Shown: positions 8,995 to 17,023 of the stretch, piece after piece
Numbering within the stretch: position 1 is the stretch's first letter
Layout: each line of letters starts with the position of its first letter
Origin: an uncultured Mycolicibacterium sp.
GTDB lineage: Bacteria > Actinomycetota > Actinomycetes > Mycobacteriales > Mycobacteriaceae
Reading direction: 5' to 3'
Assembly (NCBI RefSeq): GCF_937941905.1
Contig: NZ_CALDGS010000046.1
Span: forward strand, 1 to 64,000
DNA: 64,000 nucleotides
Program-made: the position numbers and the translations under genes
Notes under the pieces: model-generated
The model's input: the letters and a program-made list of their open reading frames with translations, nothing else
What the model was told of the DNA's origin: nothing
Database searches by the model: none

Positions 8995-9600
8995 GTGGCT
9001 GAACTGCGTTCCTTCATCTTCATCGACCGGCTGCAGCCGCAGACGCTGTCGTACCTGGGCACCTGGATCAAGGGCACGCTGCCCCGCGCCGACATGGCCG
9101 CCCAGATCATCGAGGTCGCCCCCGGCCTGGACATCGAGGGCGTGACCGACGTGGCACTCAAGCACGCCGAGGTCAACGCCGGCATCCTGGTCGTCGAGCG
9201 GCAGTTCGGCTACCTGGAGTTCCACGGCGAGACCGGCGCGGTCAAGGCCGCCGCCGACGCCGCACTGGCCGAGCTGGGCAAGGACGCCACCGACGCGGTG
9301 CGGCCGCAGATCCTGGCTTCCAAGCTCATCACCAGCATCGACCGCCAGCACGCCTTTCTGATCAACCGCAACAAGATCGGGTCGATGGTGCTGGCCGGCG
9401 AGTCGCTGTACGTGCTCGAGATGCAGCCCGCCTCCTACGCCATCCTGGCCACCAACGAGGCGGAGAAGGCCGCCGACATCAAGGTCGTCGACTACCGGAT
9501 GATCGGTGCGACCGGCCGGGTGTACCTGTCGGGCACCGAGGCCGACGTCCGCCAGGCGGCCGAGGCTGCCGAGGATGCCCTGGCGCGGAGCGCCACATGA
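8995..9600 (+). CDS. Tandem-domain microcompartment shell protein (BMC-T type), copy 1
   Basis: Shell protein of 201 aa with two BMC domains, expected to form a pseudohexameric trimer. It is a diverged paralogue of the shell protein at 10778: both share L-Q-P-Q, Y-L-G-T, V-E-R-Q-F-G and D-R-Q-H-A-x-L-I/V, plus the second-domain pattern M-I-G-A-x-G-R. The GTG start is supported by GAGG eight bases upstream. It overlaps the next gene by four bases (ATGA). From memory, the order of shell genes matches the Mycobacterium smegmatis RMM locus. Confidence 0.9.
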   Translation: MAELRSFIFIDRLQPQTLSYLGTWIKGTLPRADMAAQIIEVAPGLDIEGVTDVALKHAEVNAGILVVERQFGYLEFHGETGAVKAAADAALAELGKDATDAVRPQILASKLITSIDRQHAFLINRNKIGSMVLAGESLYVLEMQPASYAILATNEAEKAADIKVVDYRMIGATGRVYLSGTEADVRQAAEAAEDALARSAT

Positions 9601-10109
9601 CCGGGATCGACCCGGCGGCGCTGCGCCAACTGGTCCGGGAGGTGGTGCGCGAGGCGGTTGCCGATCTGGCCGTCCCCGCCGCGGCCCCAGCCGTCCCACC
9701 ACCTCCCCCTCCTCCCCCGCCGGCGCCGCGCACCGTGGCCGAGCAGTTCGGGCTGCAGCCCACCGGACCGCTGGCCGCCGACGACAAGACCCGCACGGAC
9801 ACCGTCCGCATCGCCAACGACGCCGATCTGGACGCGTTCGTGCGCACCCTGCTCAAACTGTTCGAGAACCCCAAGACGCGTGCGGATCTGCGCGCCGGCC
9901 GGCTGAGGTTCCGCCTGGCCGGCGGGGCGACGAGCACCGGCGAGCGCACCCACCGCATCGACAGCGGCGCGGTGACCGAGCGGCACATCCGCGACATCGC
10001 CGACTCCGGCGGCGGGGTGCTGGTGCTCGGCCGCCGGGCGGTGCTGACGCCGCTGGCCCGGGAGAAGGCCCGCACCCTGGGGATCAAGATCGAGAAGGAG
10101 CGCAAGTGA
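9597..10109 (+). CDS. Microcompartment-associated protein with N-terminal encapsulation-like helix
   Basis: 170 aa, no enzyme family recognised. Residues 5-26 form an amphipathic helix (DPAALRQLVREVVREAVADL) of the encapsulation-peptide type, followed by an Ala/Pro linker with nine consecutive prolines (about 36-44). A folded domain of about 120 residues follows. It ends V-L-T-P-L-A-R-E-K-A-R-T-L-G-I, a C-terminal pattern I associate with microcompartment lumen proteins. The helix resembles the C-terminal tail of the locus aldehyde dehydrogenase. It sits between the first shell gene (4-base overlap) and BMC-P. A lumen scaffold or core-assembly factor is plausible; function is not established. 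Confidence 0.75.
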   Translation: MTGIDPAALRQLVREVVREAVADLAVPAAAPAVPPPPPPPPPAPRTVAEQFGLQPTGPLAADDKTRTDTVRIANDADLDAFVRTLLKLFENPKTRADLRAGRLRFRLAGGATSTGERTHRIDSGAVTERHIRDIADSGGGVLVLGRRAVLTPLAREKARTLGIKIEKERK

Positions 10110-10131
10110 CGGCTCGGCCGAAAGGAAGAAC

Positions 10132-10383
10132 ATGATTTCCGGAGTTGTGACCGGTCAGGTCTGGGCGACCCGGCGCATCGACGGCCTGCCCGCCGGCGCG
10201 TTCCTGGAGGTCGAGGCCGACGGGTCCGGCGCCAGACTGATCGCCTTCGACGTGCTCGGCAGCGGCGTCGGTGAGCGGGTCCTGATCGCGCAGGGCTCGG
10301 TCGCCGCGGGTTGGTTCACCGGCCCGCCGCCGCCGGTCGACGCGCTGATCATCGGCTCGATCGATCCCGATCCGTCCGACTGA
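10132..10383 (+). CDS. BMC-P pentameric shell vertex protein (EutN/CcmL type)
   Basis: 83-aa single-domain EutN/CcmL-family protein that forms pentamers capping shell vertices. The N-terminal [13 protein letters not shown] and the [13 protein letters not shown] stretch are typical of the family, as is the [10 protein letters not shown] near the end. AAGGAA precedes the ATG. It is the only BMC-P gene in the locus. Confidence 0.93.
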   Translation: MISGVVTGQVWATRRIDGLPAGAFLEVEADGSGARLIAFDVLGSGVGERVLIAQGSVAAGWFTGPPPPVDALIIGSIDPDPSD

Positions 10384-10450
10384 TCCCGCCAGCACCATCC
10401 GAACTCCCGCAACGAAGTCCGAAATATCCCGGCAGACAAGGAGAAACATC

Positions 10451-10732
10451 ATGGCCAGCAACGCGATCGGAATGATCGAGACCAAGGGCTACGTGGCCGC
10501 CCTGGCAGCCGCCGACGCGATGGTCAAGGCCGCCAACGTCACCATCACCGACCGCCAGCAGGTCGGCGACGGCCTGGTCGCGGTGATCGTCACCGGCGAG
10601 GTGGGCGCGGTCAAGGCCGCCACCGAGGCCGGTGCGGAAACCGCCTCCCAGGTCGGCGAACTGGTCAGCGTGCACGTCATCCCGCGCCCGCACAGTGAGC
10701 TCGGGGCGCACTTCTCGGTGAGCGCGCAGTAA
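10451..10732 (+). CDS. BMC-H hexameric shell protein (PduA-like)
   Basis: 93-aa single-domain hexamer-forming shell protein very similar to PduA/Eut[10 protein letters not shown] at the N-terminus and V-H-V-I-P-R-P-H near the C-terminus. The central pore loop reads V-G-D-G-L, so the pore-lining residue that is Ser40 in PduA (recalled) is Asp40 here, giving an acidic pore. It is the only BMC-H gene of the locus. AAGGAG lies upstream of the ATG. A 67-nt gap separates it from BMC-P. Confidence 0.95.
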   Translation: MASNAIGMIETKGYVAALAAADAMVKAANVTITDRQQVGDGLVAVIVTGEVGAVKAATEAGAETASQVGELVSVHVIPRPHSELGAHFSVSAQ

Positions 10733-10777
10733 CCCGCGCCGGCGCCCCGTTCGCCTACTTCGACCCTGAGGAGCCTG

Positions 10778-11431
10778 ATGGCCGCGACCGAAATCGCGAC
10801 GCGCACCGAGATCCGCGTCTACCTGCTGGTACAGGATCTGCAGCCGCAGTTCGCCGCCTACCTGGGGACCCCCACCCGGGCCCGCGGCTACCCGCCGTAC
10901 GCCGGCGAGCACGCGCTGATCGTCGAGGTGTCCCCCGCCCTGGCGATCGAGCGGGTCATCGACCTGGCCCTGCGCGAGGTGCCCGGCATCCAGCCCGGCA
11001 TCCTCTACGTGGAACGGCAGTTCGGCGTGCTGGAGATCCACTCGTCCGAGCTGGCCGACGTGCAGCGGGCCGGCGAGGCGATCCTGCGGGGCACCGGGGC
11101 CTCGGCGGCCGACCAGCTGCGGCCGCGGGTGCTGTTCCACGACATCATCGAGAACATCACCGACCAGCACGCGGTGATCCTCAACCGCAACCGCCAGGCC
11201 TCGATGGTGCTGCCCGGCCAGTCGCTGCTGGTCTACGAGATGACCCCGGCGCTGTTCGCGGCGGTGGCGGCCAACGAGGCCGAGCGGGCCGCGCCCGGGC
11301 TCACCATGGTCGACGTGCAGATGATCGGCGCTGCTGGCAGGCTCTACATCGCCGGTAGCACAAGCGATGTCACCAGCGCCCGGGACCGGATCACCGAGGT
11401 GCTGAACGCGATCGAGGGACGGGACCACTGA
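10778..11431 (+). CDS. Tandem-domain microcompartment shell protein (BMC-T type), copy 2
   Basis: 217-aa two-domain shell protein, paralogous to the one at 8995 but with an N-terminal extension of about eight residues and a G-Y-P-P-Y-A-G insertion near residue 45. It shares L-Q-P-Q-F, V-E-R-Q-F-G, D-Q-H-A-V-I-L-N-R-N and M-I-G-A-A-G-R. It is expected to tile the facets with BMC-H, possibly with a distinct or gated pore. GAGGAG lies upstream. Its TGA overlaps the following kinase ATG by one base. Confidence 0.9.
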   Translation: MAATEIATRTEIRVYLLVQDLQPQFAAYLGTPTRARGYPPYAGEHALIVEVSPALAIERVIDLALREVPGIQPGILYVERQFGVLEIHSSELADVQRAGEAILRGTGASAADQLRPRVLFHDIIENITDQHAVILNRNRQASMVLPGQSLLVYEMTPALFAAVAANEAERAAPGLTMVDVQMIGAAGRLYIAGSTSDVTSARDRITEVLNAIEGRDH

Positions 11432-12429
11432 TGAGCGACAACGGGGTGATCACCGCCGACGTCACCATCGCGCGCCGCGCACTGGCCGCCTACGACGTCG
11501 GCCCGGATGCCGAACTGCATCTGCTGAACCTGTCGGAGAACGCCACCTACGCGGTGCACGATCCGGCATCGCAGACCCGCTCGATCCTGCGGGTGCACCG
11601 CCTCGACTACCACGAACCGCACGAGATCGAGTCCGAACTGGACTGGCTGGCCGCACTGCGGGCCGACAGCGACGTGCGGGTGCCGGTGGTGATCCCGGCC
11701 CGCGACGGGCGCCGGGTGGTCGGGGTCGAGGCGGACGGAACCATCCGGCACGTGGTGCATTTCGAGATGGTGCCGGGTGCCGAACCGGACGAGCAGTCAC
11801 TGACCACCGACGACTTCCACACCCTCGGCCGGATCACCGCCGCGCTGCACGCCCACGCCCGCGGCTGGCAGCGGCCGGCCGGGTTCGCCCGGTTCGCCTG
11901 GGACTGGGAGCACAGCTTCGGCGCCGAGCCGAGGTGGGGCCGGTGGCAGGACGCCGTCGGGGTCGGGCCGGCCGAGTGCGAGGTGCTCGGCCGCGCCGAG
12001 CAGCTGCTGCACGACAAACTTCTCGAATACGGTTCCGGCCCGGACACCTACGGGCTGATCCACGCCGACCTGCGGCTGGCCAACCTGCTCGTCGACGGCG
12101 ACACCATCACCGTCATCGACTTCGACGACTGCGGATTCGGCTGGTACTTCTACGATTTCGGCACCGCCGTGTCGTTCATCGAGGATGATCCGGCACTGCC
12201 GGAGTGGCAGGACTCGTGGGTGCGGGGCTACCGCAGCCACCGGGAGATGTCCGCGGCCGACGAGGCCATGCTGCCGTCGTTCGTGCTGTACCGGCGGCTG
12301 CTGCTGCTGGCCTGGATGGGCTCGCACAGCCACTCCAAGGAATCCCGGACGAAGGCGATCACCTACGCCGAGGGCAGCTGCAAGCTGGCCGAGACATACC
12401 TGAGCACCAACGGTCAACGACTGACCTGA
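11431..12429 (+). CDS. Aminoglycoside-phosphotransferase-fold kinase (probable amino-alcohol kinase)
   Basis: Small-molecule kinase, 332 aa, of the APH/choline-kinase fold. The catalytic loop is H211-A-D213-L-R-L-A-N218 and the metal-binding motif is I-D230-F-D232. In the RMM pathway it probably phosphorylates 1-amino-2-propanol (or a similar amino alcohol) to make the substrate of the operon's PLP enzyme. The substrate is inferred from the operon, since the fold also covers choline, homoserine and antibiotic kinases. No encapsulation helix is obvious at either end, so it may act in the cytosol. Confidence 0.85.
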   Translation: MSDNGVITADVTIARRALAAYDVGPDAELHLLNLSENATYAVHDPASQTRSILRVHRLDYHEPHEIESELDWLAALRADSDVRVPVVIPARDGRRVVGVEADGTIRHVVHFEMVPGAEPDEQSLTTDDFHTLGRITAALHAHARGWQRPAGFARFAWDWEHSFGAEPRWGRWQDAVGVGPAECEVLGRAEQLLHDKLLEYGSGPDTYGLIHADLRLANLLVDGDTITVIDFDDCGFGWYFYDFGTAVSFIEDDPALPEWQDSWVRGYRSHREMSAADEAMLPSFVLYRRLLLLAWMGSHSHSKESRTKAITYAEGSCKLAETYLSTNGQRLT

Positions 12430-12462
12430 CATCCGTCCCCACACATCCCGGAGGCACCATCC

Positions 12463-13251
12463 ATGTTCGGTTCACTCGAGGGCCGCTCGGCCATCGTCAC
12501 CGGCGGCAGCAAGGGCATCGGCCGCGGCATCGCCGAGGTCTTCGTCAACGCCGGCATCAACGTGCTCATCACCAGCCGCACCCAGGCCGACCTGGACAAG
12601 ACGGTCGGCGAACTGTCCGGCCGCAAGGGCCGGATCGCCGCGGCGGTCGCCGACGTCACCGACCCGCAGGACAGCCGCAAGGCGGTGGCCACCGCCGTCG
12701 AACAGTTCGGCGGCCTGGACATCGTGTGCGCCAACGCCGGGATCTTCCCGGCCGGCCGGCTCGAACAGCTCTCGCCCGCCGACATCGAGCAGGTGCTCGC
12801 GGTGAACTTCAAGGGCACCGTCTACATCATCCAGGCGGCCCTCGACGCGCTCACCGCCAGCGGCCACGGCCGGGTCATCATCACCTCCTCGATCACCGGC
12901 CCGATCACCGGGTACCCGGGCTGGACCCACTACGGCGCCTCCAAGGCCGCCCAGCTCGGTTTCATGCGCACCGCCGCAATGGAGTTGGCGCCGAAGAACA
13001 TCACCGTCAACGCGGTGCTGCCGGGCAACATCAAGACCGAGGGCCTGGTCGAGATGGGCGAGGAGTACATGAACCGGATGGCGGCCGCCATTCCCACCCG
13101 CCGGCTCGGCTCGGTCGCCGACATCGGCAACGCCGCGCTGTTCTTCGCCACCGACGAGGCCGGCTACATCACCGGCCAGACGCTCGTCGTCGACGGCGGC
13201 CAGGTGCTGCCGGAGTCCCCGGAAGCCATCGCCGAGCTGTACCAGGACTGA
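12463..13251 (+). CDS. Short-chain dehydrogenase, probable 1-amino-2-propanol dehydrogenase
   Basis: NAD(P)-dependent SDR, 262 aa. It has the glycine motif T-G-G-S-K-G-I-G (13-20), N-A-G (91-93), Ser142/143, and the catalytic Y157-G-A-S-K161. It corresponds by position and sequence style to the RMM enzyme characterised in Mycobacterium smegmatis as an S-1-amino-2-propanol dehydrogenase (recalled literature), which interconverts amino-propanol and aminoacetone. It could serve as an alternative entry or as an NADH sink. GGAGG lies upstream of the ATG. It is the last structural gene of the operon. Confidence 0.87.
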   Translation: MFGSLEGRSAIVTGGSKGIGRGIAEVFVNAGINVLITSRTQADLDKTVGELSGRKGRIAAAVADVTDPQDSRKAVATAVEQFGGLDIVCANAGIFPAGRLEQLSPADIEQVLAVNFKGTVYIIQAALDALTASGHGRVIITSSITGPITGYPGWTHYGASKAAQLGFMRTAAMELAPKNITVNAVLPGNIKTEGLVEMGEEYMNRMAAAIPTRRLGSVADIGNAALFFATDEAGYITGQTLVVDGGQVLPESPEAIAELYQD

Positions 13252-13286
13252 GGAGGGCCCGGCGCCGCCCCAGCCGGCCGTACCGA

Positions 13287-13309
13287 TAGGATTTTTTGGT
13301 AGTACCAAA
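13287..13309 (+). promoter_or_regulatory. GntR promoter with perfect palindromic operator
   Basis: A -10-like TAGGAT (13287-13292) is followed by the perfect palindrome TTTGGTAGTACCAAA (13295-13309), which covers the predicted transcription start. This arrangement implies autorepression. A 12/15 match lies at 6017-6031 in the permease/aminotransferase divergent promoter. Confidence 0.75.
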
Positions 13310-13329
13310 TGGACACGCTGGAGGGGGCG

Positions 13330-14112
13330 GTGCCGAGTCAGAGCGAGGAACTGCGGCGTCGGATCGTCGCCGATATCAACGCCGGGGTTCCGGGGGCAAA
13401 GCTCGGCAGCGAGCGGGAACTCGCCGAGCGCTACGGCACCAGCCGGTCCAGTCTCCGTCAGGCGCTCGCCGCGCTGGAGGAGGCCGGCCTCATCCACCGG
13501 GTGATCGGCCGGGCCGGCGGCATCTTCATCAGCCACACCCAGGTCGAACGCAGCCTCACCGACGTGGTCGGGGTACCGGCGTTCCTGGCCCGGCAGGGCT
13601 ACGTCGCCGGCACCCGGGTGCTGTCGACCAAGATCACCACCGCCGACCAGCGCACCCGCACCGCGCTGCAACTCGAACCCGACGCACTGGTCGTCGAGAT
13701 CCAGCGGGTGCGGCTGGCCGACGGCTCGCCGATCTCGTTGGAACTGGCCCAGTTTCCCGCCGACCGGTTCCCCGGGTTGCTCGAGCAGCAGCTCGGCGGG
13801 TCGCTCTACGAGCTCCTGGAGAGCCAGTACGGGCTGGTCGCGGCCCGCGCCGACGAGCGCATCGAGGCGGTCAACGCCACCGCCGAGGAGGCCTCGCTGC
13901 TCGACATCGAACCGGACTCGGCACTGCTGCTGATCACCCGGATCACCTACGACGAGGACGGCCGGCCCTACGAGTTCTCCCGCGACCTGTTCCGCGGCGA
14001 CCGCACCTGCCTGGCGGTCACCGCCCAGGGCCGGGGCGTGGCGGCGGCCCGGGCCACCGGCACCGCGTCGGTGTCGTTGCAGCGCCAGGGCGGCGAGGCC
14101 AAGGCGGGTTGA
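13330..14112 (+). CDS. GntR/HutC-family regulator of the microcompartment locus
   Basis: Transcriptional repressor, about 260 aa. The winged HTH is at the N-terminus (L-G-S-E-R-E-L-A-E-R-Y-G-T-S-R-S-S-L-R-Q-A-L), followed by a C-terminal UTRA ligand domain, so it is of the HutC subfamily. GTG at 13330 is preferred because GGAGG (13320-13324) sits five bases upstream; an in-frame ATG at 13308 overlaps the operator and would add seven residues. The ligand is probably the amino alcohol or a pathway intermediate. Shared palindromes suggest that it controls itself, the permease and the operon. Confidence 0.87.
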   Translation: MPSQSEELRRRIVADINAGVPGAKLGSERELAERYGTSRSSLRQALAALEEAGLIHRVIGRAGGIFISHTQVERSLTDVVGVPAFLARQGYVAGTRVLSTKITTADQRTRTALQLEPDALVVEIQRVRLADGSPISLELAQFPADRFPGLLEQQLGGSLYELLESQYGLVAARADERIEAVNATAEEASLLDIEPDSALLLITRITYDEDGRPYEFSRDLFRGDRTCLAVTAQGRGVAAARATGTASVSLQRQGGEAKAG

Positions 14113-14135
14113 CCTCAACCCCGGTTGAGGTAGCA
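14109..14135 (+). promoter_or_regulatory. SoxR/MerR-like operator and promoter
   Basis: A 20-nt palindrome, ACCTCAACC-CC-GGTTGAGGT (14112-14131), follows TTGACC (14109-14114, a possible -35). CCTCAA-N-TTGAGG dyads in a promoter spacer are the signature of SoxR-type MerR activators (E. coli soxS box, recalled). No MerR-family gene is nearby, so the regulator would act in trans. It overlaps the end of the GntR gene and reads toward the MBL gene. Confidence 0.6.
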
Positions 14136-14167
14136 CGCTGGGCACATCCGTCGCTGAGGAGGCGCCC

Positions 14168-14806
14168 ATGCGTGAAGTCCTGCCCCGGGTGTGGCAGACC
14201 CGCACCGACACCCCGTTCCCCGGCCTGACCACCCACGCCTACCTGTGGACCGGCGGCCGGTCCAACGTGCTGTTCTACTCACCCGCCGGCGACGCCGATC
14301 TCGACGAGATCGAACGCCTCGGCGGCGTCGCCCACCAGTACCTGTCGCACCGCGACGAGGCCGGGCCGGTGCTGGCGGTGATCGGCCGCCGGTTCGGGGC
14401 GAGGCTGCACGCGCCGGCGGCCGAGCGGGCCGAGATCGAAGTGCACCGCCGGATCGACGTCGCGCTCACCGGGCGCCACGTCGACGCCAACGGCATCGAG
14501 GTCGTGCCCACCCCCGGCCACACCCCGGGCAGCATGTGCTACCTGGTGCCCGGCGGGGCCGGGGCACGCTACCTGTTCACCGGCGACACCCTCTACGTCG
14601 GCCCGGACGGCCGGTGGACCGCGGGGTACCTGCCCTTCAGCGACGCCGCCGCGCTGGCCGCGAGCCTGCGACTCCTGGCCGAGCTGCGGCCGGACGTGGT
14701 GATCTCCAGCGCGTTCACCGGCGACACCGCGGTGCACCCGGTCGACCGCCGGCGTTGGCCCGAGCACATCGCCGAGGCGCTCGACGGCCTGGCCCAACGG
14801 GTCTGA
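14168..14806 (+). CDS. MBL-fold metallohydrolase-like protein
   Basis: 212-aa protein with the metallo-beta-lactamase fold pattern: P-T-P-G-H-T-P-G-S, and F-T-G-D-T-L-Y before a C-terminal H-P-V-D. The canonical H-x-H-x-D-H metal motif is replaced by S-H-R-D-E-A (about residues 57-62), a variant of some MBL subfamilies, so metal content and activity are uncertain. GGAGG precedes the ATG. Its promoter carries a SoxR-like dyad, suggesting induction by redox-active compounds or quinones. Confidence 0.75.
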   Translation: MREVLPRVWQTRTDTPFPGLTTHAYLWTGGRSNVLFYSPAGDADLDEIERLGGVAHQYLSHRDEAGPVLAVIGRRFGARLHAPAAERAEIEVHRRIDVALTGRHVDANGIEVVPTPGHTPGSMCYLVPGGAGARYLFTGDTLYVGPDGRWTAGYLPFSDAAALAASLRLLAELRPDVVISSAFTGDTAVHPVDRRRWPEHIAEALDGLAQRV

Positions 14807-14841
14807 GCGGCCCCGCCGTGCCGGCGGGCTAGATTGCGCAC

Positions 14842-15729
14842 GTGACGAGTTCTTCCGGTGCCGGCCGGTTCGCACCGAGCCCGTCGGCGGACCTGCACAT
14901 CGGCAACCTGCGCACCGCGGTGCTGGCCTGGCTGTTCGCCCGCTGGTCCGGTCGCCGGTTCCTGCTGCGCGTGGAGGACCTCGACGACCGCACCTCGCGC
15001 GCGGTGGGCGAACGGCAACTGGCCGACCTGGCCGCGATCGGGCTGACCTCCGACGAACCGGTGCAGTGGCAGTCCGAGCACCCCGACCGCTACCAGCGGG
15101 TCATCGACCAGCTTGTCGAGGCCGGCATGGTCTACGAATGCTATTGCAGCAGAAAGGACATCCTGCAGGCGCCGCGGGCGCCGCACGCGCCGGAGGGCGC
15201 CTACCCGGGCACCTGCCGGGACCTGACCGAGGCGCAGCGCCGGCGCCGCCGCGCCGAGATCGGCCGACCACCGGCGCTGCGGCTGCGCACCGACACCTAC
15301 CGCTACACCGTCACCGATCTGCTGCACGGCGAATACACCGGTGTGGTGGACGATTTCGTCGTCCGCCGGGGCGACGGGGTGCCGGCCTACAACCTGGCGG
15401 TGGTGATCGACGACGCCGCCTGCGGCGTCGACCAGGTGGTGCGCGGTGACGACCTGCTGCCGTCCTCGCCGCGGCAGGCCTACCTGGCCCGGCTGCTGGG
15501 CTACCCGGAACCGACGTACGCGCACGTTCCGCTGGTGCTCAACGCCGACGGGGTGCGGCTGGCCAAACGCGACGGCGCGGTCACCCTCGCCGAGATCGGG
15601 GTGCAGCGGGCCTTCGAGCTGATCGCCACGTCGCTGGGCTGGCCCAGCCGCGATCTGGACGAGCTGCTGGCCCGGTTCGACCCGCAGCGGCTGCCCCGCG
15701 AGCCGTGGATCTTCCGGCCGGAGCGCTGA
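14842..15729 (+). CDS. gluQ: Glutamyl-Q tRNA(Asp) synthetase
   Basis: Truncated glutamyl-tRNA synthetase paralogue, 295 aa, lacking the anticodon-binding domain. It attaches glutamate to queuosine in tRNA(Asp). The ATP-binding H-I-G-N motif follows F-A-P-S-P-S-A-D-L, and L-A-K-R-D-G replaces KMSKS. C-Y-C-S and a later C give the zinc-binding region. The GTG start lies six bases after TAGATT (14830-14835), which suggests a leaderless transcript. Confidence 0.9.
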   Translation: MTSSSGAGRFAPSPSADLHIGNLRTAVLAWLFARWSGRRFLLRVEDLDDRTSRAVGERQLADLAAIGLTSDEPVQWQSEHPDRYQRVIDQLVEAGMVYECYCSRKDILQAPRAPHAPEGAYPGTCRDLTEAQRRRRRAEIGRPPALRLRTDTYRYTVTDLLHGEYTGVVDDFVVRRGDGVPAYNLAVVIDDAACGVDQVVRGDDLLPSSPRQAYLARLLGYPEPTYAHVPLVLNADGVRLAKRDGAVTLAEIGVQRAFELIATSLGWPSRDLDELLARFDPQRLPREPWIFRPER

Positions 15730-15733
15730 GCGG

Positions 15734-16942
15734 TCAGGTCAGCTCTCGGACGCCCCAGGGCGAGCCGTAGGCGGTGAGCAGGTCCAGGAACGGCACCGCG
15801 TCGAAGGCCTCCGGCCCGAGCACCCCGCTGCCCCGCCAGACCCCGGTGGCCAGCAGTTCCAGCGCCACCACCGGGTTGATCGCGGTCTGCCACACCACGC
15901 ACTGGTGGCCGTACTCGGCCATCGACCACTCGTTGTCGACGACGTGGTAGAGGTACGTCGATCGCGGGTTGCCGTCCTTGCCGGTGCCGGTCACCCACAC
16001 CCCGGCGCAGGTCTTGCCACGCATCTTCGGCCCCAGCGTGGCCGGATCCGGCAGGCAGGCGGCGACCACGTCGCGCGGGCTGACCTCCACAGCGCCCACC
16101 CGCACCTTGTCGGTGCGGTCCAGGCCGAGCTTGTGCAGCGTCTTGAGCACGTCGATGAACTCCGCACCCAGGCCGTACTTGAACGTCGCGCGCTTGCACT
16201 CGACCCAGCGCGGCATCAGCAGCACTTCCTCGTGCTCGACGTTGACGCACTCGACCGGGCCGATGCCCTCCGGAAAGTCGAACACCTCCGGCTCGCTGAA
16301 CGGCTCGGTGGTGTACCAGCCGCGGTCGGCCTCCCAGATCACCGGCGGGTTGAGGCACTCCTCGATGGTGGTCCAGATCGAGAACGACGGGGCGAACTCG
16401 TAGCCCTCGACGGTGAGGTTCGACCCGTCGCGGGTGCCCAGCTCGTCGATCTCGGCGAACAGGTGGTCGGCCGCGTAGCGGGCGAACACGTCCGACAGGC
16501 CCGGCTCCACCCCCATGCCGACCAGCGCCAACCGCCCCGCCTGCCGCCAGCGCTCCTCGAGCGCGAACTGCTCGTCGCCGAGCTTCACGCCAGTGAGCTC
16601 GTAGGGGCGTTGCGGGTGCGGCCGGGACAGGCTCATCGCCATGTCCAGGTAGTCCGCCCCGCCGTCCAGCGCGCCGGTGAAGATCGGCATGACGAAGCGC
16701 GGGTCGACGGCGTTCAGGACGTGGGTGCTGCGGTGCCGGCGCACCGCCTCGGCGACCGCCCCGGCCGAGGAGGCATCCAGCCGGGCCGCGACGAACCGGT
16801 CGTCGCCGGCCGCGGCGGCGGCCCGCCGGGCCCGGTCCTCGTCGTAGTCGCACACCACGACCTGTTCGAAGAAGTCCCGCCGCGCGGCGATGGCGCAGAA
16901 CGCCGCACCCACGCCGCCGGCGCCCACCAGAAGAATCCGCAT
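15734..16942 (-). CDS. Saccharopine dehydrogenase-family NAD(P)-binding protein
   Basis: 402-aa cytosolic oxidoreductase starting with a Rossmann motif, G-A-G-G-V-G, within its first 15 residues. The remainder follows the saccharopine dehydrogenase/carboxynorspermidine synthase family (G-V-E-P-G-L-S-D-V-F, N-A-V-D-P-R). It may be a carboxynorspermidine dehydrogenase or a saccharopine reductase-like enzyme; given the amine-rich neighbourhood a polyamine role is attractive but unproven. The start at 16942 is chosen because the Rossmann beta strand begins there; no clear ribosome site is seen. Confidence 0.78.
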   Translation of the reverse strand: MRILLVGAGGVGAAFCAIAARRDFFEQVVVCDYDEDRARRAAAAAGDDRFVAARLDASSAGAVAEAVRRHRSTHVLNAVDPRFVMPIFTGALDGGADYLDMAMSLSRPHPQRPYELTGVKLGDEQFALEERWRQAGRLALVGMGVEPGLSDVFARYAADHLFAEIDELGTRDGSNLTVEGYEFAPSFSIWTTIEECLNPPVIWEADRGWYTTEPFSEPEVFDFPEGIGPVECVNVEHEEVLLMPRWVECKRATFKYGLGAEFIDVLKTLHKLGLDRTDKVRVGAVEVSPRDVVAACLPDPATLGPKMRGKTCAGVWVTGTGKDGNPRSTYLYHVVDNEWSMAEYGHQCVVWQTAINPVVALELLATGVWRGSGVLGPEAFDAVPFLDLLTAYGSPWGVRELT

Positions 16943-17023
16943 ACCCGAAAAATATGCGATATCGACACCAGCTGCGACCGATAACGACGAAAACCGCACC
17001 CGATGGTCAGGAACGCGACGGAT

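Noticed and set aside
7171..9702. Long minus-strand open frame opposite the aldehyde dehydrogenase and shell gene
   Set aside because: Shadow of the microcompartment genes, with repetitive His/Gly/Arg composition and no start signals.
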